Below are positions 33,146-41,070 of a DNA stretch of 47,194 nucleotides, piece after piece; positions within the stretch are counted from its first letter, which is position 1, and each line of letters begins with the position of its first letter. Source of the DNA: an uncultured Lachnospiraceae bacterium (GTDB lineage: Bacteria > Bacillota > Clostridia > Lachnospirales > Lachnospiraceae); assembly GCA_910585995.1 (NCBI GenBank), contig CAJUGG010000117.1, positions 1 through 47,194 of the forward strand, read 5' to 3'. Made by a program: the position numbers and the translations under genes. The notes under the pieces were generated by a model that saw only the letters and a list, made by a program, of their open reading frames with translations, made no database searches and was not told the DNA's origin.

Positions 33146-34263
33146 TGAGAGCAATAGGACTTATTTTGGCAGGCGGTAATAATCACAGAATGCGGGAATT
33201 GTCCACCAAACGCGCGATTGCGGCGATGCCCATGGCGGGAAGCTATCGAAGCATCGATTTTTCTCTTAGCAATATGTCCAATTCTCATGTGCAGAAGGTG
33301 GCGGTGCTGACCCAGTATAATTCGCGTTCCCTGAATGAGCATCTAAGTTCTTCAAAATGGTGGGATTTTGGCCGGAAACAGGGCGGACTGTATATCTTTA
33401 CGCCTACGGTTACGGCAGACAATAACTTTTGGTATCGGGGGACGGCAGATTGTATCTACCAGAACCTTGACTGGCTGAAGCAAAGCCATGAGCCGTACGT
33501 TGTGATCGCTTCGGGTGACGGGATCTATAAGCTGGATTACAATAAGGTACTGGAATACCATATTGATAAGAAGGCAGATATCACCGTGATCTGCAAAGAG
33601 ATGCCGGAAGGGACGGATGTGAGCCGGTTCGGTGTGGTGAAGGCGGACGAGAACGGACGCCTGATCGATATGGAAGAAAAGCCCATGGCATCCGATTCGA
33701 GACTGGTGTCCTGTGGCATCTACATCATCCGCCGCCGGCAGTTGATTGAGCTGATTGAGAAATGTGCGGAAGAAGACCGCTATGATTTTGTGCGGGATAT
33801 CTTGATTCGTTATAAAAATATCAAGAAGATATTTACCTATAAGATGGAGAGCTATTGGAACAGTATTGCGTCGGTGGAAGCTTATTATCAGACTAATATG
33901 GATTTCCTAAAGCCGGAAGTGAGAAGGCATTTCCTTCAGGAATATCCGGATATTTATTCAAAGGTGCAGGACCTTCCTCCTGCAAAATACAACGCAGGCT
34001 CCAATGTCAAGAACAGTCTGGTGGCCAGCGGCTGCATTATTAATGGCATGGTGGAGAACTCGGTTCTCTTTAAGAAAGTATTTGTAGGGAATAATTGCGT
34101 GATCAAAAATTCCATTATTCTCAATGACGTGTATCTAGGAGACAATACGTATATTGAGAACTGCATTGTGGAGAGCAGAGATACCATTCGTGCAAATTCA
34201 CGTTATGTCGGTGAGGGCAGCGTGAAAGTGGTAATAGAAAAAAATGAAAGGTACATCATGTAA
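33145..34263 (+). CDS. glgD: Glycogen biosynthesis protein GlgD (regulatory homologue)
   Basis: A 372-aa GlgC paralogue that, in Firmicutes, pairs with GlgC and raises its activity. The N-terminal signature is changed to LILAGGNNHRMRELSTKRA, without the GGxGxRL loop, as expected of a subunit with little catalysis of its own. SGDGIYKLDY and MEEKP are retained, and the C-terminal beta-helix with NCVIKNSIILNDVYLG-type repeats is present. Its start codon overlaps the glgC stop (TAATG). spoVG follows 29 nt downstream and may be on the same transcript. Confidence 0.93.
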   Translation: MRAIGLILAGGNNHRMRELSTKRAIAAMPMAGSYRSIDFSLSNMSNSHVQKVAVLTQYNSRSLNEHLSSSKWWDFGRKQGGLYIFTPTVTADNNFWYRGTADCIYQNLDWLKQSHEPYVVIASGDGIYKLDYNKVLEYHIDKKADITVICKEMPEGTDVSRFGVVKADENGRLIDMEEKPMASDSRLVSCGIYIIRRRQLIELIEKCAEEDRYDFVRDILIRYKNIKKIFTYKMESYWNSIASVEAYYQTNMDFLKPEVRRHFLQEYPDIYSKVQDLPPAKYNAGSNVKNSLVASGCIINGMVENSVLFKKVFVGNNCVIKNSIILNDVYLGDNTYIENCIVESRDTIRANSRYVGEGSVKVVIEKNERYIM

Positions 34264-34292
34264 GGTGAGAGATTTACAGGGGGGATTTTTAT

Positions 34293-34562
34293 ATGAAAAT
34301 TACTGATGTGCGAATCCGGAAGGTTGCAAAAGAAGGTAAGATGAAAGCAGTCGTGTCGATTACGATTGATGAAGAATTTGTAGTACACGACATTAAAGTC
34401 ATTGAAGGAGAGAAGGGGCTTTTTATCGCGATGCCAAGCCGTAAGGCGTCAGATGGAGAGTATCGGGATATTGCCCATCCGATTAACTCGGCGACACGGG
34501 ACTTTATACAGACGATGATTTTGGAGAAGTATGAGGAAACTGTAGCGGAGAGTGAAACATAG
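34293..34562 (+). CDS. spoVG: SpoVG-family regulator
   Basis: An 89-aa nucleic-acid-binding regulator beginning MKITDVRIRKVAKEGKMKAV, with the family core VVHDIKVIEGEKGLFIAMPSR and RDIAHPINSATRD. In Bacillus and Staphylococcus it affects septation, virulence and metabolism by binding DNA or RNA. It is complete. AGGGGGG precedes the ATG. No separate promoter is seen in the 29-nt gap after glgD, and a strong terminator follows. Confidence 0.96.
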   Translation: MKITDVRIRKVAKEGKMKAVVSITIDEEFVVHDIKVIEGEKGLFIAMPSRKASDGEYRDIAHPINSATRDFIQTMILEKYEETVAESET

Positions 34563-34570
34563 TAAGAGAG

Positions 34571-34601
34571 GCCCGCGGCTGGTGACAGGCGCGGGCTTTT
34601 T
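34571..34601 (+). terminator. Terminator after spoVG
   Basis: GCCCGCG (34571-34577) pairs with CGCGGGC (34590-34596), followed by five T residues. Confidence 0.85.
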
Positions 34602-34619
34602 GCTTGAAGAGGAAGGACG

Positions 34620-34808
34620 GAGCAGCCGCAAAAGGGGCTTTCGGTCTAGTCAAATGTCTGCATAGAGTGTATCGGACAGTCTGTAAAGTTTGTATGTTCC
34701 AATCGGACACATAAAGTGTCCGCCTGGCTCATACAAACTTTACAGACTGTCCGCTCCAATCTACACAGCACTATTTGACTAGACCAAAAGCCCCTTTTGC
34801 GGCTGCTC
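34620..34808 (+). repeat. Repeat family A, copy 3 (189-bp palindromic element)
   Basis: Outer arms pair perfectly over 22 bp (34620-34641 with 34787-34808) and then over 13 bp (34643-34655 with 34773-34785). The left core TGTCTGCATAGAGTGTATC plus GGACAGTCT and the right core AGACTGTCC plus GCTCCAATCTACACAGCAC are intact. Inner arms are GTAAAGTTTGTATG/CATACAAACTTTAC, capped by CGGACAC-ataaa-GTGTCCG. It lies after the spoVG terminator, so it is not needed for that function. Confidence 0.92.
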
Positions 34809-34810
34809 CT

Positions 34811-34842
34811 GGGGTTGGGGGAGGGAGGGGTGCGGGCGGGGG
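34811..34842 (+). other. G-quadruplex-prone G-rich tract
   Basis: GGGGTTGGGGGAGGGAGGGG (34811-34830) has four runs of three or more G with 1-2 nt loops, with GCGGGCGGGGG close after. It lies directly after repeat A copy 3, on the coding strand about 110 bp upstream of pth. Confidence 0.7.
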
Positions 34843-34899
34843 ATTGGAGTAGGGGAGAGGGAAAGGTGTAAAGTTTGAGGGCAATTGGGTGGTGTGGGG

Positions 34900-34928
34900 T
34901 TGAAAAAATGTGGGGGATGGGGTATGCT
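34900..34928 (+). promoter_or_regulatory. Promoter of the pth-mfd operon
   Basis: -35 TTGAAA (34900-34905), 17-bp G-rich spacer, -10 TATGCT (34923-34928). Confidence 0.6.
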
Positions 34929-34953
34929 TGCATATGAGTAGAGGAGGGATGAG

Positions 34954-35514
34954 ATGTTTGTGATTGCGGGGCTTGGGAATCCGGGCGGGAAGTATGAGAA
35001 GACAAGGCATAATGTGGGATTTCAGGTGATGGACAGACTGGCAGACCGGTATCGGATCGGGGTGGATAAGAAGAGGCATCGGGCGCTCTGCGGGACTGGA
35101 GTGTTGGAGGGGACAAAGGTTCTTTTGATGAAGCCGCAGACGTTTATGAATCTGAGCGGAGAGAGTGTGGGAGAGGTTGTGGATTATTATGGGGTGAAGA
35201 CAGAGACAGAGCTTTTGGTGATCTATGATGATGTCTCTTTGGAGCCGGGGCAGATTCGGATTCGGAAGAAGGGGAGTGCCGGGGGGCATAATGGGGTGAA
35301 GAGTCTGATTCAGCATCTGGGGACGCAGGAATTTATGCGGATTCGGATTGGGGTTGGAGAGAAGCCAAAAGGGTATGATCTGGCGGATTATGTGTTGGGG
35401 CATTTTTCAAAAGAAGAGGAAAAGGTGATGCAAGAAGTGTATGATCGTGCGGTGCTGGCGGCTGTGAAAATTTTAACAGATGGGCCGGATCGGGCGATGA
35501 ATGAGTTTAATTAG
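34954..35514 (+). CDS. pth: Peptidyl-tRNA hydrolase
   Basis: This enzyme frees tRNA from prematurely released peptidyl-tRNA. The 186 aa show the family blocks FVIAGLGNPGGKYEKTRHNVGF with catalytic His19, MKPQTFMNLSGESV, YDDVSLEPGQIRIRKKGS and AGGHNGVKSL, and RIRIGVGEKP. AGGAGGG precedes the ATG. mfd follows 9 nt downstream, a common Firmicute order. The gene is noticeably rich in G on the coding strand with many GGG runs, unlike fba or glgC. Confidence 0.97.
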   Translation: MFVIAGLGNPGGKYEKTRHNVGFQVMDRLADRYRIGVDKKRHRALCGTGVLEGTKVLLMKPQTFMNLSGESVGEVVDYYGVKTETELLVIYDDVSLEPGQIRIRKKGSAGGHNGVKSLIQHLGTQEFMRIRIGVGEKPKGYDLADYVLGHFSKEEEKVMQEVYDRAVLAAVKILTDGPDRAMNEFN

Positions 35515-35523
35515 GAGCAGCAC

Positions 35524-38500
35524 ATGAATACTTTTTATGAACCGCTGCTGCAGATGGAGACGTTTGTGCAGGTGCAGGAAAGTCTTTTGCGAGAGGAAGG
35601 GCTGCAGCTTTTGACGGGATGCGTGGAGTCTCAGAAGACGCACTTGATGTATGGGCTTGGCCGGGATTTTCCGGTAAAATTGATTCTTACTTATAATGAA
35701 CTGAAGGCGAAGGAAATCTATGAGGAGTATCAGGCACTGGGAGAAGAGGTGTTCTATTATCCTGCGAAAGATTTTCTCTTTTTTCATGCGGATATTCAGG
35801 GGAAGGAGCTTCTAAGGCAGAGAATCCGGGCGGTGAGCAGACTGTTGTCTCAGGAGGAGGCAGTGATTGTGACTACGCTGGATGGGTGTATGGACCCGCT
35901 GCTGCCTTGTGAGGAGCTATTGAAACTGGTGCTGACTGTCGGGACGGACAGTGTGGTGGAGATGGAGGCTGTGAAGCTTCGTCTGGTGCAGATGGGGTAT
36001 GAGCGGACGGGACAGGTGGAGCTTCCTGGAGAATTTGCTATCAGAGGCGGGATCCTGGATGTGTTTCCGCTGACGGAGGAGTATCCGGTGCGGGTGGAGC
36101 TGTGGGATGATGAGGTGGATTCGATCCGCAGTTTTGATGCGGTCAGTCAGCGGTCTATGGAGAATCTGACCGAGATTGTGCTCTATCCGGCGGCAGAACT
36201 GGACCCTGCGGAGCATCACTGTGAGGGAGTCAGCCTGCTCCATTATATCAAAAGGTTTCGTTCGCTGGTGTTTTTGGATGAGGTGAACCGGCTCTGGGAG
36301 CGGGGAGAGACGATAGAGAAGGAATATCGCCAGAATTATGAAAACCGGATGGAGAAGGGACAGATTGTGTCCGGGCATGGGAAGGAGATCTTTTCCTGTG
36401 AAGAGGTGATGCATCAGTTGAGCCGTATGCGCGGAGTGGCTCTTGGGACGCTGGATACGACGGATAAGCGGATTGATTTTCGGAACCGGTATTGGATCAA
36501 TGCGCGTTCGGTACAGCCTTATAACAATCATTTTGAACTGCTTGTGAAAGATCTGAAGAGGTGGAAGAAGGAGCGCTATCAGGTGATCCTTTTGTGTGCT
36601 TCGAGGACAAGAGGAAGACGTCTGGCGGAGGAGCTGCTTAGAGAGGAGCTGAATGCGTTTTACAGTGAAGATCCTGAGAGAGTGGTGCAGCCGGGAGAGA
36701 TTATGGTGGTTCATGGGAATGTGTGCAGAGGCTATGAGTATCCCATGATTTGTTTTGCTGTGGTCTCAGAGACGGATATCTTTGGCAGGGAGAAGAAGAA
36801 AAAGAGGCAGAAAAGACATTCCTATGAGGGACGCAAGATCGGTAGTTTTACGGATCTGTCCATCGGGGATTATGTGGTTCATGAAAATCATGGACTTGGT
36901 ATCTATCGCGGGATTGAGAAGATTACGGTGGATAAGACGGTCAAAGATTATATGAAGATCGAGTACAGCAAGGGAGCTTGTCTGTATATCCTGGCGACTC
37001 AGTTGGATGCCATTCAAAAATATGGAAGTGCGGATGCCCAGAAGATCCCCAAGTTAAACACACTGGGAGGACAGGACTGGAGAAAGACCAAATCCAGGGT
37101 AAAAGGGGCTGTGCAGGAGGTGGCCAAGGATCTGGTGGAGCTGTATGCGGTGCGCCAGTCTAAAAAAGGGTATGTCTATGGACCGGATACCGTCTGGCAG
37201 CGGGAATTTGAAGAGTTATTTCCTTATGAAGAGACGGAAGACCAGCAAAGGGCTATCAAAGATACCAAACAGGATATGGAGAGCAGTCGGATCATGGACC
37301 GGCTGATCTGCGGAGATGTGGGGTATGGCAAGACGGAGGTGGCGATCCGGGCGGCGTTTAAGGCTGTCCAGGAGAGCAGACAGGTGGTCTATCTGGTTCC
37401 GACGACAATATTGGCTCAACAGCATTATAATACCTTTGTACAGCGTATGAAAGAGTTTCCGGTGCGGGTGGATCTGCTGTGCCGTTTCCGTACGCCTGCC
37501 CAGCAGAAAAAGACGCTCGAAGGACTCCGCAAGGGACTGGTGGATATCGTGATCGGCACTCACCGCATCCTCTCCAAAGATGTGGAATATAAGGACCTGG
37601 GACTTTTGATCATCGACGAGGAGCAGCGCTTTGGTGTGGCGGATAAGGAGAAGATTAAGAAGCTTAAAAATGATGTGGATGTGCTGGCTCTAAGTGCGAC
37701 GCCGATCCCAAGGACGCTTCATATGAGCTTGACCGGGATCCGGGATATGAGTGTGCTGGAAGAGCCGCCCATGGACCGGGTGCCGGTGCAGACGTATGTG
37801 TGCGAGTATGACGAGGGGATGGTGCGCGCGGCGATTCAAAGAGAGCTGTCCAGGGAAGGGCAGATCTATTATGTCTACAACCGGGTCGAGACCATCTCGG
37901 ATGTGGCGCACAGGATTCAGGAGCTGGTGCCGGAGGCCAATGTCTCATTTGCGCATGGACAGATGAAAGAACATGAGCTGGAACGGATCATGTATGATTT
38001 TATCGAGGGAACCATAGATGTGCTGGTGTCCACGACGATTATCGAGACGGGCATGGATATCTCCAATGTAAATACGATCATCATCCAGGATGCAGACCGT
38101 ATGGGACTCTCCCAGCTCTATCAGCTCAGAGGCCGGGTAGGGCGCTCCAACAGGACGGCCTATGCGTTCCTCTTATATAAGAAGGATAAGATGTTAAAAG
38201 AGGTGGCGGAGAAACGTCTGCATGCCATCCGGGAGTATTCAGATCTGGGCAGCGGGTTTAAGATCGCTATGCGGGATATGGAGATCCGCGGGGTGGGTAC
38301 GCTCCTTGGGCAGCGGCAGCATGGGCATATGCAGGCGGTAGGGTATAATCTGTACTGCAAGATGCTCAGTGAGGCGGTGCAGCAGATGAAAGGGGAGAGC
38401 AAAGGGGTCACAGAAGATTTTGAGACCGTGGCCGATTTTCAGATTGATGCTTTCATTCCCGATAGCTATATCCGTAATGAGGCGCTGAAGCTGGATATCT

Positions 38501-38889
38501 ACCGCAGGATTGCGACTGTGGAAAATGAGGCAGAGAGAGATGATATGCTGGAAGAGCTGCTTGACCGTTTTGGAGATCCTCCCAAGTCTGTCCTGAATCT
38601 GCTGGAGATCACGGCTCTTAGAGGGCAGGCACATGAACTTTATATCAAGGAGATTCAGGGGCGCCCGGATCATATTGTTTTTACCTTGTATGAGAAGGCG
38701 ATGCTGAATCCGGCGCGGATTCCGGAGCTGATACAGAGGATGGAAGGCAGGATCAATTTTAAAAAGAGTGACCCGCCTCAGTTTATCTACCAGATACGAA
38801 ACAAGAAACAAAAAACAGGGCTTCTAGAACAGACTGCACAGATTCTAGAGGATATGAAGATTTTAAAGATGCAGGAGGAACAGGGATGA
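35524..38889 (+). CDS. mfd: Transcription-repair coupling factor (Mfd)
   Basis: This 1121-aa translocase removes stalled RNA polymerase and recruits UvrA to the lesion. The N-terminal third is UvrB-like (LTGCVESQKTHLMYGL onward), followed by the RNA-polymerase interaction domain near residues 440-510 (GDYVVHENHGLGIYRG). The RecG-like motor has Walker A GDVGYGKTEVA (about 596), the DEEQRFGV box (about 697), SATPIPRTLHMSL and the QLRGRVGRSNRTAYAF motif. The C-terminal TRCF domain is complete. It starts 9 nt after pth with GGAGCA upstream, and its stop overlaps the next start by 4 nt. Confidence 0.98.
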   Translation: MNTFYEPLLQMETFVQVQESLLREEGLQLLTGCVESQKTHLMYGLGRDFPVKLILTYNELKAKEIYEEYQALGEEVFYYPAKDFLFFHADIQGKELLRQRIRAVSRLLSQEEAVIVTTLDGCMDPLLPCEELLKLVLTVGTDSVVEMEAVKLRLVQMGYERTGQVELPGEFAIRGGILDVFPLTEEYPVRVELWDDEVDSIRSFDAVSQRSMENLTEIVLYPAAELDPAEHHCEGVSLLHYIKRFRSLVFLDEVNRLWERGETIEKEYRQNYENRMEKGQIVSGHGKEIFSCEEVMHQLSRMRGVALGTLDTTDKRIDFRNRYWINARSVQPYNNHFELLVKDLKRWKKERYQVILLCASRTRGRRLAEELLREELNAFYSEDPERVVQPGEIMVVHGNVCRGYEYPMICFAVVSETDIFGREKKKKRQKRHSYEGRKIGSFTDLSIGDYVVHENHGLGIYRGIEKITVDKTVKDYMKIEYSKGACLYILATQLDAIQKYGSADAQKIPKLNTLGGQDWRKTKSRVKGAVQEVAKDLVELYAVRQSKKGYVYGPDTVWQREFEELFPYEETEDQQRAIKDTKQDMESSRIMDRLICGDVGYGKTEVAIRAAFKAVQESRQVVYLVPTTILAQQHYNTFVQRMKEFPVRVDLLCRFRTPAQQKKTLEGLRKGLVDIVIGTHRILSKDVEYKDLGLLIIDEEQRFGVADKEKIKKLKNDVDVLALSATPIPRTLHMSLTGIRDMSVLEEPPMDRVPVQTYVCEYDEGMVRAAIQRELSREGQIYYVYNRVETISDVAHRIQELVPEANVSFAHGQMKEHELERIMYDFIEGTIDVLVSTTIIETGMDISNVNTIIIQDADRMGLSQLYQLRGRVGRSNRTAYAFLLYKKDKMLKEVAEKRLHAIREYSDLGSGFKIAMRDMEIRGVGTLLGQRQHGHMQAVGYNLYCKMLSEAVQQMKGESKGVTEDFETVADFQIDAFIPDSYIRNEALKLDIYRRIATVENEAERDDMLEELLDRFGDPPKSVLNLLEITALRGQAHELYIKEIQGRPDHIVFTLYEKAMLNPARIPELIQRMEGRINFKKSDPPQFIYQIRNKKQKTGLLEQTAQILEDMKILKMQEEQG

Positions 38890-39890
38890 AAAAAGCAGTT
38901 GCTGTGTGTATGCTGATCGTCTGTATCATACTTACAGCCTGTGGAAAAGATACAGATTTTAAGGCAGAAGAGACTGCTTTTTTGGTCAATGGGGAAGCAG
39001 TGAGCCTGCGGGAGTGGAATTTTTATATCCGTATGAATCAGATGCAGTGGGAGAAGAATTATCTGGATCTCTATGGAGATGATATGTGGAGTGAGGCGGT
39101 GAATGAAGAGGGAGGCACGCTGGCAGACAGTCTGAAAGAAGAAGTATTTGACACAATCTTACAGATTCACCTGACCAATCAGCATGCCGAAGAATATCAG
39201 GTGTCCCTGGATGAGGCAGACAGGGAAGAACTGCGCACAAGAGCAGCGGATTTTATGGAGAATTATCATCAGGCGCTTTTAGACTATGCACAGGCAGATG
39301 AGACTTTTGTCTATGACAGGCTGTGTGAACGGGAGCTGTCCCGCCTGACGGCAGAGGCATCGATACAGGACTATCAGCCGGAGTTCAAAGAGGAGCAGGT
39401 GCACAGGGAAGGTATCTGCTATGTGCTGATCTCGACGACTGGATTAAGGGACGATGAAGGAAATCTGACACCATTTTCACAAGAGGAGGTCGAGGCGCGT
39501 ACTCAGTTGGCACAGGAGGTATGCGAAGAGGCCAAAGCCTGCGGCAATCTGAAAGAGGCCGCTGAACAGAGAGGACTGACCCCTATAGAATCCAGTATGG
39601 GTGCCCAAGACGATGGACAGGAACCTCTGATGCTCGAAGCTGCAAGAGCATTGGCTGTAGGAGAGATCTCTGACCCCATTGAGACAGAGGAAGGATGGTT
39701 CCTGGTACAGCATACCAGCGATTATGACGAAGAGGGTACAGCTTATTGGAGAGAGTATCTGACCGATGCTGCTAAGGAGGAAGCCTATACCCAGATCTAT
39801 GAACAGTGGAAGGCAGATGCCAGTATTGACACTGTTCAAGAGATCATGGATCAGGTAGAGGTGAAAATTGTGTTAAAGGAATTGCTTTAG
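38886..39890 (+). CDS. PrsA/SurA-like foldase lipoprotein 1
   Basis: A 334-aa lipoprotein with lipobox ILTAC (Cys near residue 19). After a SurA_N-like helical region containing FLVNGEAVSLREWNFYI it has a parvulin-like segment (about 165-280) with ICYVLISTTGL, EEAKACGNLKEAAEQRGL and GEISDPIETEEGWFLVQH. Parvulin domains isomerise prolyl bonds and assist folding of exported proteins. Several usual parvulin residues are hard to place, so it may be mainly a chaperone. Its ATG overlaps the mfd stop (ATGA), with AGGAGGA upstream. A related gene follows. Confidence 0.85.
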   Translation: MKKAVAVCMLIVCIILTACGKDTDFKAEETAFLVNGEAVSLREWNFYIRMNQMQWEKNYLDLYGDDMWSEAVNEEGGTLADSLKEEVFDTILQIHLTNQHAEEYQVSLDEADREELRTRAADFMENYHQALLDYAQADETFVYDRLCERELSRLTAEASIQDYQPEFKEEQVHREGICYVLISTTGLRDDEGNLTPFSQEEVEARTQLAQEVCEEAKACGNLKEAAEQRGLTPIESSMGAQDDGQEPLMLEAARALAVGEISDPIETEEGWFLVQHTSDYDEEGTAYWREYLTDAAKEEAYTQIYEQWKADASIDTVQEIMDQVEVKIVLKELL

Positions 39891-39910
39891 AAATAAAAAA
39901 AGCTTATAAT
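39882..39910 (+). promoter_or_regulatory. Internal promoter before foldase lipoprotein 2
   Basis: -35 TTGCTT (39882-39887), 17-bp spacer, -10 TATAAT (39905-39910). It overlaps the 3' end of the previous gene and lies 34 nt before the next start. Confidence 0.7.
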
Positions 39911-39943
39911 AAAAGGAAAAATGTAACAATCAGGAGGAGTTAT

Positions 39944-41065
39944 ATGATGAAAAAGAGAATGGCAGGAACCCTTGCCCTTTTGTCCGCGATGGCGATTAGC
40001 GTCACTGGATGTTCGGTAGGGAACCGGCCGGATGATACGGCAGAGGCAGTGAAAGTAGAAGGAGTGTCCATACCCCTTGGAGAAGTCAATTTTCTTCTGC
40101 GTTATCAGCAGACGCAGATGCAGAGTTCGTACGGGATGTTTTTTGGAGAGGATTATCTGAATCAGGATCTGATGGGCACAGGAATCCCCTATGGTGTGAC
40201 CATGCGGGATGGTGTGGTGGAGACTTTAGAGGAGTATTATCTGGTAGAGGCTCACGCAGAGGAGCTGGGCGTCACACTCTCGGAAGAGGATAAGACAAAG
40301 GCTTCGGAGGCTGCAAAAGCATTTATCGCTGCCAATGACAGTAAGACGCTAAAAGCCATGTCCGCAGAAGAGGCAACCGTGACTCATGTGCTGGAGATGA
40401 TGGCTCTGCAGTCCAAAGTATATGATAATCGTGCAGAGACGATAGATACCCAGGTGGATCAGGAAGAGGCAGCACAGAAACGCATCTCCTATGTGGAGGA
40501 TTCTACAAGCGGCGATTATGATGAGGAGGGAAATGAGATCCCTCTAAGTGAGGAAGAGATCACGTCGAAGAAGACACAGATGGACGAGCTTTTGAATGAG
40601 GTAAAAGCGGGCCAGAGTCTGAGCGAAGCCGCAGAGGCAAAAGAGCTGTACTGCAATGAGGCGGTGAACTATGGAAAAGACGATGCTTCTTTGCCGGATG
40701 CAGTGAAAAATGCCGCAGATGCTTTGCAGGATGGTGAATATTCCGAGGTGATTGAAGCAGAGGACGGCTATTATATCGTCTATATGGAGAGTACTTATGA
40801 TGAAGCGGCGACGCAGGAGGCGATACAGGATATCCTGCGTGAACGCGAGAGCGATGCATATCTTGCATGGCTGGACCCGCTCAAAGAGGCGGCAGAGATC
40901 ACGAGCAATGAAGAGGTGCTTGGGCTTCTAACGTTTGAACGGCTCTTTAGTGAACCGGCAGCAGAGGAAGAGGAGGCTGCCGAAGAGACGGAAGATACAG
41001 AAGAAACGGATGCAGAAGGGACTGAAGAGACAGACAGCGAGGGAGATCCACAGACAGAGGAATAA
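39944..41065 (+). CDS. PrsA/SurA-like foldase lipoprotein 2
   Basis: A 373-aa lipoprotein with lipobox SVTGC (Cys near residue 23), paralogous in plan to the preceding gene: VKVEGVSIPLGEVNFLLRYQ at the N-terminus, and a parvulin-like region (about 180-290) with EVKAGQSLSEAAEAKEL and GEYSEVIEAEDGYYIVYM. The last 35 residues are an extreme Glu/Thr/Asp-rich tail. AGGAGG lies 5 nt before the ATG; a second ATG follows immediately. It has its own promoter as well as likely read-through from mfd. Function as a folding factor on the outer face of the membrane is inferred from the family. Confidence 0.85.
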   Translation: MMKKRMAGTLALLSAMAISVTGCSVGNRPDDTAEAVKVEGVSIPLGEVNFLLRYQQTQMQSSYGMFFGEDYLNQDLMGTGIPYGVTMRDGVVETLEEYYLVEAHAEELGVTLSEEDKTKASEAAKAFIAANDSKTLKAMSAEEATVTHVLEMMALQSKVYDNRAETIDTQVDQEEAAQKRISYVEDSTSGDYDEEGNEIPLSEEEITSKKTQMDELLNEVKAGQSLSEAAEAKELYCNEAVNYGKDDASLPDAVKNAADALQDGEYSEVIEAEDGYYIVYMESTYDEAATQEAIQDILRERESDAYLAWLDPLKEAAEITSNEEVLGLLTFERLFSEPAAEEEEAAEETEDTEETDAEGTEETDSEGDPQTEE

Positions 41066-41070
41066 GGATT

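Noticed and set aside
33145..34263. glgD as a damaged glgC copy
   Set aside because: Loss of the GGxGxRL loop is normal for GlgD, and the frame and overlap with glgC are intact.
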